Assembly: GCA_900473185.1 (NCBI GenBank)
Contig: UCKU01000036.1
Span: 62,001 to 126,000, forward strand
Reading direction: 5' to 3'
DNA length: 64,000 bases
From: Hyphomicrobiales bacterium
Lineage (GTDB): Bacteria > Pseudomonadota > Alphaproteobacteria > Rhizobiales > Rhizobiaceae
Shown: piece after piece, positions 18,572 to 25,642 of the stretch
Layout: each line of letters begins with the position of its first letter
Position numbering within the stretch: position 1 is the stretch's first letter
Notes under the pieces: model-generated
Told to the model about the DNA's origin: nothing
The model's database searches: none
What the model saw: the letters and a program-made list of their open reading frames with translations, nothing else
Program-made: the position numbers and the translations under genes

Positions 18572-19034
18572 TTGCTCCCCCCGACTTCAGAGCCCGGATG
18601 GCGGCGAGATAGGCTTTGGCACCTTCTGCCGCAACTTCCGCCATAGCCTCGACAAGAGCGCCAGGTTGATCGCCGGTCAATTGGCGTCCACGTGCTTTCG
18701 CGGCTTCCAGTGCCTCTGTGTTCTCTTCCAGCGCTTCCGCTCTCGCCTCGGCAAGCTTATGTTCTATGCTGGCTTCGATCCGCGATTTTTCAGCCCCGAG
18801 AACCCTCAACCGGCGCACTGCCTCGGTCGCAGCGGATATCCGCGCATTGCGCTGTTCGTTCCGCTCCTTCTCCAACTCGGCAAGCTTGGATTCGGCGGTG
18901 GTAAGAGCAGAAGCCAGCGCAGTCATGAAGGCTGAATATTCAGGGTCGAGTTGATCTCGCGCCTGCATCTTGCATTGCGCGGCGAAGTCAGAAAGGCTCC
19001 ATTGGTCGAAACGAGTTCCTGTCAAATCGCTCAT
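18564..19034 (-). CDS. Coiled-coil phage protein, unknown
   Basis: The 156 residues form a long predicted coiled coil (about 40-110), rich in Ala, Glu and Arg, beginning TTAESKLAELEKERNEQRN. It overlaps the upstream and downstream genes by four to eight bases. I do not recognise a family. Confidence 0.7.
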   Translation of the reverse strand: MSDLTGTRFDQWSLSDFAAQCKMQARDQLDPEYSAFMTALASALTTAESKLAELEKERNEQRNARISAATEAVRRLRVLGAEKSRIEASIEHKLAEARAEALEENTEALEAAKARGRQLTGDQPGALVEAMAEVAAEGAKAYLAAIRALKSGGANG

Positions 19035-19270
19035 CTCAGATATCCCTCGTCTTGGCGAAGCTGCGGCTGCGGAGAGGGGTCTTGCTCTTGGGCGCGACCT
19101 GATGAAAGGATGTCGTCAACGAACTTCGCGCAGAGGCTCTTTCGGTGCTCGGGGAGCGTATCCCAGAAATCCATGGAGCCGCCACGCTGTGAGGCGTATT
19201 CTTCGCTCCAGATAACCATGGCGACTCGAGCTTCAGCGTGAGGATTAAGGTTGCGGGTCTGGTCGGTCAT
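19031..19270 (-). CDS. Small phage protein, unknown
   Basis: Seventy-nine residues, no membrane segment, acidic and Gln/Asp-rich C-terminus. It overlaps both neighbours by four bases in ATGA style. No family recognised. Confidence 0.6.
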   Translation of the reverse strand: MTDQTRNLNPHAEARVAMVIWSEEYASQRGGSMDFWDTLPEHRKSLCAKFVDDILSSGRAQEQDPSPQPQLRQDEGYLR

Positions 19271-19659
19271 GGCTTCACCCGGTTCTGAAGAATGATGGAA
19301 GCGGCGAAAGGCTCGGCAGCATCGCCCATGTCGCAGAAGAGGCCCCAGATGATGAGGCAGAGCAGGTGCGGGTCAATCCCGGCCGATCGCCAGTAGTCCT
19401 GCTCATTCATGGCGTGCTGTTTTGCATGCTGGACCGCTGACAGAGGAAGTACCCATCGGTCGTGTACCTTGTGGCTCTTTCCGCGGCCGAAATGGCCATA
19501 TCTCAGAGCCGCGAAGCTGACGTGCGCAGCCTGGACTTCACGGGCGCCAGAAACCACGCATGGCAACAGGTGAATGAAAGACAGGTAGTCCTTGCTCTTC
19601 ACCGGCTTGATTTTCGGCGTGGGGTCGAAATTGGTGTTGGCGATACGGAAGCCTGCCAT
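19267..19659 (-). CDS. DUF968-like (HNH-related) phage protein
   Basis: With the start at MAGFRIANTNF the protein has 130 residues. The core LPCVVSGAREVQAAHVS, then DRWVLPLSAVQHAKQHAMNEQ and YWRSAGIDP, resembles the DUF968 family, which carries an HNH-like metal site and includes phage nucleases thought to act in recombination. The usual second cysteine of CxxC is not present (CVVSG), so activity is uncertain. The ATG overlaps the stop of the previous gene. A longer reading to 19917 consists of shadow sequence. Confidence 0.7.
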   Translation of the reverse strand: MAGFRIANTNFDPTPKIKPVKSKDYLSFIHLLPCVVSGAREVQAAHVSFAALRYGHFGRGKSHKVHDRWVLPLSAVQHAKQHAMNEQDYWRSAGIDPHLLCLIIWGLFCDMGDAAEPFAASIILQNRVKP

Positions 19660-19859
19660 CAGCCCCTCCCGCCAAGAGCGCCGCGCATAAATTCTTCCCG
19701 AGCCTTCTGGATATGCCTGGTCTTGGCATGGCGGCGCTTGGCGGCCTGCTCGGCTTCGTGGAAATACAGAAGCTCCGGATATTGCCGATACAGCCGGCGA
19801 CGGGTGCGCCATGACTGCCATTCGGTGATGGTGCGGCGGATCAATCTGGTGAAGGTCAT
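19659..19859 (-). CDS. Small basic phage protein, unknown
   Basis: Sixty-six residues, very rich in Arg (RRTITEWQSWRTRRRLYRQ), predicted helical and probably nucleic-acid binding. It overlaps the genes before and after by one to four bases. Confidence 0.6.
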   Translation of the reverse strand: MTFTRLIRRTITEWQSWRTRRRLYRQYPELLYFHEAEQAAKRRHAKTRHIQKAREEFMRGALGGRG

Positions 19860-20278
19860 GCTGCTTTCCCCTTCGTATCCTTCGGCGTGATGCCAAATTC
19901 AGAGGCGATGAATGCAAGTGCTTCGTTTAGGAAGGCCGCAAAGGTGGGCTCATCCATGTTTTCGAAGGCAATCGACGACGGCACCTTGACGATATAGCCG
20001 CCCATGATGATGTCATCCGTGAAGCCTGTCCGAAGCTTCACCATCTGGTGGAGTGCCTTTTCAGTCGGCGCGCATCCGGTTGACTGAACGACTTCTCGAA
20101 GGAACGCCCAATAAAAACGCAGACGATCCGGGACGCGGCCAGTGCGCAGATCGACGCGGATACGCTGGCCGGCAGGGAACTGGCGGATCATATCCCGGTC
20201 CATTTCCATCTCGCCTATTAGGCGGTCACCATCTCGGATGACGTAACAGGGTGGGTTTTCTGATGTCTTCTTGGCCAT
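19856..20278 (-). CDS. Phage recombination-region protein, unknown
   Basis: A 140-residue protein that begins MAKKTSENPPCYVIRDGDR. The central RLRFYWAFLREVVQ and later KLRTGFTDDIIMGGYIVKVPSS have the look of NinB-like or similar phage recombination accessory proteins, in which a 'small number of aromatic residues then CAPTEKALHQMVK' region occurs, but I cannot assign a family. It lies in the bet operon. Confidence 0.65.
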   Translation of the reverse strand: MAKKTSENPPCYVIRDGDRLIGEMEMDRDMIRQFPAGQRIRVDLRTGRVPDRLRFYWAFLREVVQSTGCAPTEKALHQMVKLRTGFTDDIIMGGYIVKVPSSIAFENMDEPTFAAFLNEALAFIASEFGITPKDTKGKAA

Positions 20279-20288
20279 GTTCGCCTCC

Positions 20289-20612
20289 TCAACTGTAATG
20301 AGAGAAGAGGACGAGGGCGAAGTCGTCTGGCGATATCCATGTTCCGAAGGATTCGGCTACCTTTTTAGCCAGTTCCTCTCTGTCAACACCGATGTCTTCA
20401 GGATCGATCTTGTGCAGCGTGAATCCTTCATACTCGTCACTGACTGCTATGATCTTCCCGGCCATGCAGTACATTCCCGACATGCCGTCATAGACCAGAT
20501 CGAAGCGCCTATCTGGGCGCCCTTCCACCTCAGCTTCGTGTTTGTTCCAATCGAAACCTTTAGCCCCGACGTTAAAAGCCCACATCAAATAGTCAGTTCT
20601 TGAAACGCCCAT
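20289..20612 (-). CDS. Phage protein, unknown
   Basis: One hundred and seven residues, beta-rich, acidic, beginning MGVSRTDYLMWAF. No recognised motif. It starts one base after the bet stop. Confidence 0.65.
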   Translation of the reverse strand: MGVSRTDYLMWAFNVGAKGFDWNKHEAEVEGRPDRRFDLVYDGMSGMYCMAGKIIAVSDEYEGFTLHKIDPEDIGVDREELAKKVAESFGTWISPDDFALVLFSHYS

Positions 20613-20613
20613 G

Positions 20614-21567
20614 TCAGCCTCCTGCCAGCGGAACGGTCATGGCTTCCTTGTCAGAAGCAGCTTTGGTAATGGCAGCGTCGATCATCTTGCGAAGCGCCAG
20701 AGCATCGCCAGGATGACGAGCCCAGAACATCTGCAGGCCGGCGCGGTTGGAATCCTGCCACTTGGCAATCTTGCTTGGGTGCGTCGTGGCGATATGTTCG
20801 GCAACGCGATCTGCAAACTGGCCGTCAGGGACGTTTTCTAGTGCGAAACCCTCATCCCACCAGACCGTGATCGTATCCTTGCCGCCAATGGCCCGCAGAC
20901 GGTTTTCCTGCCGCTCCTGCTCGACAATCTCGGTTGCCGTCAGGTCGAGAACCTTGGCGCGGTCCATTTCGGCTTCGTCATACATGCCGTCGAACTGTTC
21001 CGGCCATCCGGCGCGAAGGGCCTGCATTTCTGCGCACTTAGCGATCATCAGGCGCGGCATGCGGCACCAATTGCCGGAATCGTCCAGCGTCTGCTTCCCA
21101 GTCTTGTAGCTCTTGCCGTTGTCGCCCTTCTGCCATTCGTCCTTGATCGGGGCGAATTCTTCCCAGAACGACTGGCCGGCGACTTCGTACCAATCTCCCG
21201 ACTTCTGATCCTGCTTCCAGAGATAGACGGTCGCCGAAACTATACCCTGCGGGTTCAGTGGGTTGATGAGCGCCTTGTCCATCTCGTACTGCGGTGGTTT
21301 TGATGCCGGCCGGTAATCGCCACAGCGCTGCGCAATGACGCGCTGCCCGTCACGGCTGATGATGATCGTCATCTTCCGCTTTTCGGCATTGCCCTTGTTG
21401 AAGACCATCGGGATGATCTGGCCAGTGAATGGGTCGAGCCCCTTCGCCCTCGCTACCTCGCAGAAAAGATTGAACTCGTCGTCGTTGCAATCCTTGGCGA
21501 TCGTGTGCTTGACGAGAGACACCTGCTTCGGCGTCAGATCGTATCGAGTAAGAGCCTGCTGCATCAC
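20614..21567 (-). CDS. bet: Phage recombination protein Bet (RecT-type annealase)
   Basis: Bet anneals complementary single strands during phage recombination. The 317 residues carry the RecT/Bet core: DEFNLFCEVARAKGLDPFTGQI near residue 30 (given in parts in the family as FxxxCxxxxLDPF), IISRDGQRVIAQRCGDY near 75, the WKQDQKSGDWYEV strand region, and RMPRLMIAKCAEMQALRAG near 168, the helix found in most Bet proteins. The C-terminus after 225 is variable. The upstream Gp157-like gene overlaps by four bases. No lambda Exo- or YqaJ-type exonuclease is visible beside it. Confidence 0.9.
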   Translation of the reverse strand: MMQQALTRYDLTPKQVSLVKHTIAKDCNDDEFNLFCEVARAKGLDPFTGQIIPMVFNKGNAEKRKMTIIISRDGQRVIAQRCGDYRPASKPPQYEMDKALINPLNPQGIVSATVYLWKQDQKSGDWYEVAGQSFWEEFAPIKDEWQKGDNGKSYKTGKQTLDDSGNWCRMPRLMIAKCAEMQALRAGWPEQFDGMYDEAEMDRAKVLDLTATEIVEQERQENRLRAIGGKDTITVWWDEGFALENVPDGQFADRVAEHIATTHPSKIAKWQDSNRAGLQMFWARHPGDALALRKMIDAAITKAASDKEAMTVPLAGG

Positions 21568-22085
21568 TTCCTCCGTACAGAAAGGGAATAGGAACCGTTG
21601 TCGAGATTTGCGCCGGGGATGGCCGCGCCGTTGCGCAGCTCCTCGGTGAGCGCCTTTTTGTCCAGCTTGGGAGCAGGGCGTTCCTGCTCGATCCAGAAGC
21701 GTGTAGGGATATCGGCCTCGCTGTTGACAATGAGGCCAGGAAGACGGCGGTTGAGGCTGACAGTAGCGCCGGCCAACCGGAATTGCGTCTGCTCGGAAGC
21801 AAGCATCGCCTGCTCGATCATGGCGCGGATGCGGTCAACGCGCTCCTCAAGCCGGCTTCTGCGCTTGGAAAATTCCTCTTCCTTCGCCTTCAGACCGATG
21901 ATATGAACTTCGCACTCGTCTATTTCCGACAGAGCGGCCTCGACAGCTTCAAGCAGCGTCGTCTGGCCTTCGATCGTGTCGGCTACCAACTCGACGTCAT
22001 CATCAGCGCCCTGAAGGCGCAGACTGGCAACGAGGCGTTTAGCGGCTTCAGCTTGGCGCGCAATGGAGAATTCTACTTCCGCCAT
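21564..22085 (-). CDS. Gp157-like phage protein
   Basis: The 173 residues match the Gp157 family found in siphophage recombination operons: a coiled coil (about 50-105, ending with DRIRAMIEQAM), then LAGATVSLNRRLPGLIV and DIPTRFWIEQERPAPKLDKK, and the final GANLDNGSYSLSVRRK. The family is linked to phage resistance or DNA metabolism in Streptococcus phages, with no defined reaction. It overlaps bet and the next small membrane gene. Confidence 0.85.
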   Translation of the reverse strand: MAEVEFSIARQAEAAKRLVASLRLQGADDDVELVADTIEGQTTLLEAVEAALSEIDECEVHIIGLKAKEEEFSKRRSRLEERVDRIRAMIEQAMLASEQTQFRLAGATVSLNRRLPGLIVNSEADIPTRFWIEQERPAPKLDKKALTEELRNGAAIPGANLDNGSYSLSVRRK

Positions 22086-22282
22086 GTCTTCACCTGTTCC
22101 TGTCTGTCGAGATCGATGATTTTCTGTTGCGGCTCAGCAAGAGTGAACCCGAAGAACACGGCGGCAAACATCCATATTAGGACGATGGCTTTGCCGGCTG
22201 CGTCATGGAGTCGGGCGAGGTTGATAAGCTCTGCCCTGATGTTGGCGTTGATGGCGTCGAGCTTTTCCTGAACTTCGCTCAT
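22073..22282 (-). CDS. Small phage membrane protein
   Basis: Sixty-nine residues with one membrane segment (AIVLIWMFAAVFFGFTLA, about residues 32-49) behind an amphipathic helix. It overlaps neighbours by 4 and 13 bases. Function unknown. Confidence 0.65.
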   Translation of the reverse strand: MSEVQEKLDAINANIRAELINLARLHDAAGKAIVLIWMFAAVFFGFTLAEPQQKIIDLDRQEQVKTWRK

Positions 22283-22644
22283 TCCGCCCTCCCGTTATCA
22301 GCAGGGAGAGGGGAGTCGCTGAGGGCTAAAGCTATAATCTGCGGAACGAGAATGTCAGCCATCGTCACAGCGCCGCGCTGCTGAGCAGACTTCACCGCTT
22401 TGTCCACGTAGGGTTTAGCGCTTTGCAGAGCCCTACGGAGCCGTTCGATCTCGTCGGCAGCTTCACCTATGATGCGGGTGTCAGCTCCGGTGCATTTATC
22501 CGGTCCATCCGGAAGGCCGCCGCAGAACTTGCAAGGCTTGTCATCCGGCGACGTCCAGTATTCCGGAGACTTTTGATCGTAAGGGCAGATCACAAGCGGC
22601 TGGTTTGATCTCAGCCTTTCAACAATGTCCTTGCTATCCGTCAT
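22279..22644 (-). CDS. Phage protein with CxxC cluster, unknown
   Basis: One hundred and twenty-one residues. CPYDQK and PCKFCGG could form a zinc site, and the later AADEIERLRRALQ helix is typical of Lar- or Eaa-like small phage proteins. The last part is a hydrophobic helix. Function unknown. Confidence 0.65.
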   Translation of the reverse strand: MTDSKDIVERLRSNQPLVICPYDQKSPEYWTSPDDKPCKFCGGLPDGPDKCTGADTRIIGEAADEIERLRRALQSAKPYVDKAVKSAQQRGAVTMADILVPQIIALALSDSPLPADNGRAE

Positions 22645-22710
22645 TGTCGTCTCTCTCCCGGTAGGGGGGTGGGCCGGCTCATGCGGCCATCTCTGCGTTG
22701 ATGTGTGCTG

Positions 22711-23067
22711 CTACAGGTGCGCGCCTTCGACGAGCTGCCGGGCGAGGCCGTAACGGCGCCTGAACATCGGGACGACGGGCACTTCTCCGGAGACAGCATC
22801 AGCCCATTCAAGGTGCACCATCTTCCCCATTGCCGACTTGTCGTCGTAGAGAACGGCGGATATAGCTTCGAACAGGCAGGTGCCGATCGTGCGCGGACCA
22901 CCGCGGGGGACGTGCGGCAACCACTTGTCGCCAAGCTTGATGTCCTTGACGATGAATGTGTCTGTCTCGCCCTGGTTGTCGACGAGTGTCGCTTCTCCGT
23001 AGAAGAGGACGCCTTCGCCGAATTCCGGTAGCTGCAATTCCTCAAAGAAGAATGTGGTTTCCATCAC
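22711..23067 (-). CDS. Phage protein, unknown
   Basis: One hundred and eighteen residues beginning MMETTFFFEELQ. It is beta-rich and acidic with no recognised family. The start (or the second Met at 23064) sits behind GGAGG in the C-terminal codons of the tiny preceding reading frame. A second frame across the same bases is a shadow. Confidence 0.6.
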   Translation of the reverse strand: MMETTFFFEELQLPEFGEGVLFYGEATLVDNQGETDTFIVKDIKLGDKWLPHVPRGGPRTIGTCLFEAISAVLYDDKSAMGKMVHLEWADAVSGEVPVVPMFRRRYGLARQLVEGAHL

Positions 23068-23126
23068 AAGGCCTCCAGTTTAGGCTTCGCACGTTCGGCG
23101 GCTGAGATGATGCGGTTGAAGGACAT
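23064..23126 (-). CDS. Possible 20-codon coupled peptide gene
   Basis: ATG at 23126 overlaps the stop of the upstream gene (TGATG), runs 20 codons (MSFNRIISAAERAKPKLEAL) and ends at the start of the next gene, supplying its GGAGG. It may be a translated coupling leader and need not make a functional peptide. Confidence 0.3.
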   Translation of the reverse strand: MSFNRIISAAERAKPKLEAL

Positions 23127-23437
23127 CACGCGTTCTCCGCTTTGGCGATGGCAGCTTCGAGCGCCAGAAAGATTGAATAGGGATGGTCGGGGCCGACATC
23201 GGGCTTTGGATAAATGTTTTTCTTCATGACCGGCGCGGCACGCTTCGCTGCCTCCAGCAGATCAGGAGCGGCTGCGATCAGGGCAGCGTCCACAGGATCG
23301 TATCCCTGCGTCCTGCCGTCTCCTGCTATGACGACCTTCGGCCCGCTAACGAAGCTAATTGGCGTGGGAACCAGTGACGCTCCACCCTGAAGGGAATATG
23401 CTACCCAAGGCCCCTGCGTGTGCTTGCTCTCTGCCAT
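23126..23437 (-). CDS. Small phage protein with LIAAAPDLLEA motif
   Basis: One hundred and three residues beginning MAESKHTQGPW. The pattern TQGPW near the start and DAALIAAAPDLLEA in the middle marks a very common family of small phage proteins of unknown function. It is the third gene of the leftward early operon. Confidence 0.75.
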   Translation of the reverse strand: MAESKHTQGPWVAYSLQGGASLVPTPISFVSGPKVVIAGDGRTQGYDPVDAALIAAAPDLLEAAKRAAPVMKKNIYPKPDVGPDHPYSIFLALEAAIAKAENA

Positions 23438-23529
23438 GTTCCTCTGTCCTCTTCCTTCCCACCCCGTCTCGCTACTTTCCCGAGGGAGGGAAGCGGGTGG
23501 TGTTGGTCAATTGTTGCCGTATGTCGTGG

Positions 23530-23817
23530 TTACGGATCTCTCCAGTTCAGCCATGCGAACAGAAGACCAGTCGGTCCAAGAGGGTGAAAATACCTTCCTC
23601 CACAGTTCGAGGCACCAACACCGAACCTTGGGCACTTGCACCCGTCATCCCAAAACCGGCAGAATTTGCAGCAGCTCATCGCTATCGGCTCGCCTGCAGG
23701 AGCGCTGGTTTTCGAGTATTCGAAATGCCGCTGGGCGGCGCGTATGACTGTCTCCGCCGACACGCCTTTCCTGAAAACAGTGCTTCCAACAAGGGCAGGC
23801 TTATTGAGCTTCTCCAT
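23530..23817 (-). CDS. Cys-rich small phage protein
   Basis: Ninety-five residues from MEKLNKPALVG. The middle CCKFCRFWDDGCKCPRF with a later NCGG gives six cysteines that could hold zinc. The ATG overlaps the stop of the previous gene by one base. Function unknown. Confidence 0.6.
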   Translation of the reverse strand: MEKLNKPALVGSTVFRKGVSAETVIRAAQRHFEYSKTSAPAGEPIAMSCCKFCRFWDDGCKCPRFGVGASNCGGRYFHPLGPTGLLFAWLNWRDP

Positions 23818-23987
23818 CACGCGGCCTCCGATACGAGGCAGAACAGACGTTCGCGAGTGTTCCAGTTGTTGACCTCGCGCCATTCGTTACGGGTCTCGTG
23901 CAGATATTCGAAAGCCGACTTCTGCCAACGATCGGCGATGACAACTGCGCGGTACTTCCTGCCGTTCATTTCGATCTCGTTTGTCAT
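23817..23987 (-). CDS. First gene of leftward operon, small protein
   Basis: Fifty-six residues from MTNEIEMNGRKYR, with GAGGAAA before the ATG. It is the first gene after the left operator region, the place held by N and similar early regulators in lambdoid phages, but it shows no Arg-rich antiterminator motif. Upstream codons read to 24119 are not supported. Function unknown. Confidence 0.6.
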   Translation of the reverse strand: MTNEIEMNGRKYRAVVIADRWQKSAFEYLHETRNEWREVNNWNTRERLFCLVSEAA

Positions 23988-24058
23988 TGCCGTTTCCTCT
24001 TCTGCTGTGAGCGTGGAGATCGGTTTGCGTTCGTCCGGCGCTCTTGAGTGATTACTAA

Positions 24059-24120
24059 GTTGACACATAGCCAACATATGCGCAAGAGGGGTGAGTAAAA
24101 ATAGTTGGCGTGTAGACAAC
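24059..24120. promoter_or_regulatory. Left operator region (two 17-bp palindromic sites)
   Basis: Two sites fit GTTGGC-N5-GNCAAC. Site 1 at 24059-24075 reads GTTGGCTATGTGTCAAC on the minus strand; site 2 at 24104-24120 reads GTTGGCGTGTAGACAAC on the plus strand. They lie before the leftward early operon. A CTCTTGC box sits six bases upstream of site 1 on the minus strand, exactly as before the right operator next to the Cro-like gene, so both probably mark early promoters under repressor control. Confidence 0.75.
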
Positions 24121-24149
24121 CGATGTTTTTTGAGATAGCTTCGGGGGAA

Positions 24150-24184
24150 TGAAAATGCCCCGCGAGCTGCTGAGGCTCCGGGGC
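24150..24184 (-). terminator. Leftward terminator before the early operon promoter
   Basis: GCCCCG and GAGC pair with GCTC and CGGGGC (24157-24184, one bulged base). Reading leftward this is followed by ATTTTC. It could end the repressor transcript before it enters the early operon. Confidence 0.55.
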
Positions 24185-24773
24185 GTGACTGGTGAGAATG
24201 GTTTGCGGACCGAACCAGTGTGGTAATAATACCAGACTGTCTTCAGATTGCAACTAGTTTCATTCAGAGCGCACGGAATGACGCGAATCCGGTTCGGTCG
24301 TGCGTTGATGCTTGAGCAAGGAACGGGTTGCGATCAGGCTCGATGGGTCTCTGGCAGCGAAAGCTGGTGAGGTGCCCAGATCGTCAGGCAGGACCTGAAA
24401 AAGACCTCAAGACTTACGGCGTCCCTGTGCGTCGGTAGGTAGCGGGATAAGCGGCGGTCGGCTCCGAAGAGCAGGTCACTCCTCCCGAGCCAGGAAACTC
24501 GCTGTCTTTTGATGGCGAGGTTCTTGGTTTGCGGAAGTCACAACGGTCTCACCAAAGAGCAAGACACATCCTAAGCGATTGACAGGATATTGAAGGTATA
24601 GGCTTTAGATACAGGATCGAAGCGTTTTCAACCGCTGATGATTGCGATATCAGACTTTAGTCCGTATGGATTAGCCTGCGTCACCTAAAATTCACATAAC
24701 GTGTTTTCATAGTTGCTAAAAAGACCAGCTAGGCTTACCTTTTTCGCGTTAAAAGGGAGTAGGGCGGGCAAAA
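24185..24773. other. Long non-coding stretch inside the immunity region
   Basis: About 590 bases with no supportable gene. The middle (24330-24520) has many small inverted repeats. The end (24680-24770) is AT-rich and must hold the promoter of the exported-protein gene that follows, behind GGGAG. The leftward repressor mRNA may run through it as a long 3' tail. Confidence 0.4.
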
Positions 24774-24986
24774 ATGAGAACAAGACGGGAAGTCCTGATT
24801 GCCGCTGCAGCCGGCGTAGTTACAGTAAGCGCTGCAAAAGCCGACGAGACACCCAAGATTTCAGAAATTCTGCCAGAGCTTGAGCGCGCACTTATGCGCG
24901 AGTTGCCAGGTCTGACGAAAGTGCAGATCGATTTTCGGCCGGCTGATAAACAAATTCCGCTTATGGTGCATGCCTTCCGGGTTTAG
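24774..24986 (+). CDS. Small exported phage protein (Tat-like signal), possible moron
   Basis: Seventy residues. The start MRTRREVLIAAAAGVVTVSAA has a twin-arginine-like RRE followed by a hydrophobic stretch and an AKA cleavage site, so export is likely. The mature 45-residue part is helical then beta. It is tail to tail with the repressor gene (stops overlap by four bases), is transcribed alone against the repressor and has its own GGGAG. That is the layout of a lysogenic conversion gene. Function unknown. Confidence 0.65.
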   Translation: MRTRREVLIAAAAGVVTVSAAKADETPKISEILPELERALMRELPGLTKVQIDFRPADKQIPLMVHAFRV

Positions 24987-25327
24987 CCGGTCTTCAGCAT
25001 CGCCTCGATCACCACGAAAATCTGTTGGCGCTTTTCAGGAGGAACATTCCTGAGAAGTTCGTCAGCGCTCGGCATGGCGGGATCGCGAAATAGATCGCCG
25101 GGGGAACCCAGGTTCAGCGCTTCAGCAAGGGCGCCCTGAACATCCATTGTCATGCCGCGCTCATTGCGCTCCCAACGGCTGATTTGGTCCTTGCCAGTCG
25201 GCTTTCCATCCTCGCCGATCGGAAGCCTGTCCGCGAGCTGCTGTTGTGTCAGTCCTCTAAACTGACGCCATTCTCTCAAGAAATGCCTTGAAGGCTTTGC
25301 GGGGCCGATTCTCGTAACCATCCTCAT
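24983..25327 (-). CDS. Repressor-like HTH protein (CI position)
   Basis: A 114-residue XRE-type DNA-binding protein. Helix 2 is LTQQQLADRL and the recognition helix is KDQISRWERNERG, split by an unusual insert of about nine residues (PIGEDGKPT). There is no S24 peptidase domain for RecA-stimulated cleavage, which lambda CI has; the tail is a short helical part (SADELLRNVPPEKRQQIF). It lies between two operator pairs and reads away from the Cro-like gene, so I infer that it maintains lysogeny. Start at 25327 or 25321. Confidence 0.8.
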   Translation of the reverse strand: MRMVTRIGPAKPSRHFLREWRQFRGLTQQQLADRLPIGEDGKPTGKDQISRWERNERGMTMDVQGALAEALNLGSPGDLFRDPAMPSADELLRNVPPEKRQQIFVVIEAMLKTG

Positions 25328-25333
25328 ATCTTA

Positions 25334-25417
25334 GTTGCCTTCGCGCCAACTGTAGACGGCCAGCCTGCCAACATTTTTTTCAAGACCCTCTTGCAATTAG
25401 GTTGGCTATATGACAAC
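25334..25417. promoter_or_regulatory. Right operator region between repressor and Cro-like genes
   Basis: Site 3 (25334-25350) reads GTTGGCGCGAAGGCAAC on the minus strand and ends six bases before the repressor start. Site 4 (25401-25417) reads GTTGGCTATATGACAAC on the plus strand and ends nine bases before the Cro-like start. A weaker half site GCCAAC lies at 25367-25372. The CTCTTGC box before site 4 has the same spacing as in the left operator. Confidence 0.78.
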
Positions 25418-25426
25418 CTCTTAAAC

Positions 25427-25642
25427 ATGGGAAAACAGCACGCACTCACCACTTGGCGCAAAAGCCAGAAGATGACGCAGGACGAACTGGCGACAAAGCT
25501 CGACATTTCGAGATGGTTTGTAAACCGCCTCGAAACTGGAGAGAGAACCCCATCGTTGGATCTGGCTTTGAAGATCCAAGAGATGTCTAGGAGCGCCGTA
25601 AAGCCGTCCGACTTCACCAAGAAACAGAGGGCGCAGGCATGA
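25427..25642 (+). CDS. Cro/CI-type HTH regulator, first rightward early gene
   Basis: A 71-residue protein with a standard HTH: MTQDELATKLDISRWFVNRLETGERTPS contains helices 2 and 3 (shown in parts: MTQDELATKL and SRWFVNRLETG). The ATG is nine bases after operator 4 with no good ribosome binding site, so the mRNA may be almost leaderless. Divergence from the repressor and small size fit a Cro role. Its stop overlaps the next ATG by four bases. Confidence 0.82.
   Translation: MGKQHALTTWRKSQKMTQDELATKLDISRWFVNRLETGERTPSLDLALKIQEMSRSAVKPSDFTKKQRAQA

Noticed and set aside
22641..23045. A 134-residue Ser/Arg/Thr-rich frame in the leftward operon
   Set aside because: Out-of-frame shadow of the 118-residue gene on the same strand.
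23984..24253. An 89-residue leftward frame over the left operators
   Set aside because: It crosses the operator palindromes and a terminator, and its sequence is not protein-like; the ATG at 23987 with GAGGAAA is the better start of the operon.
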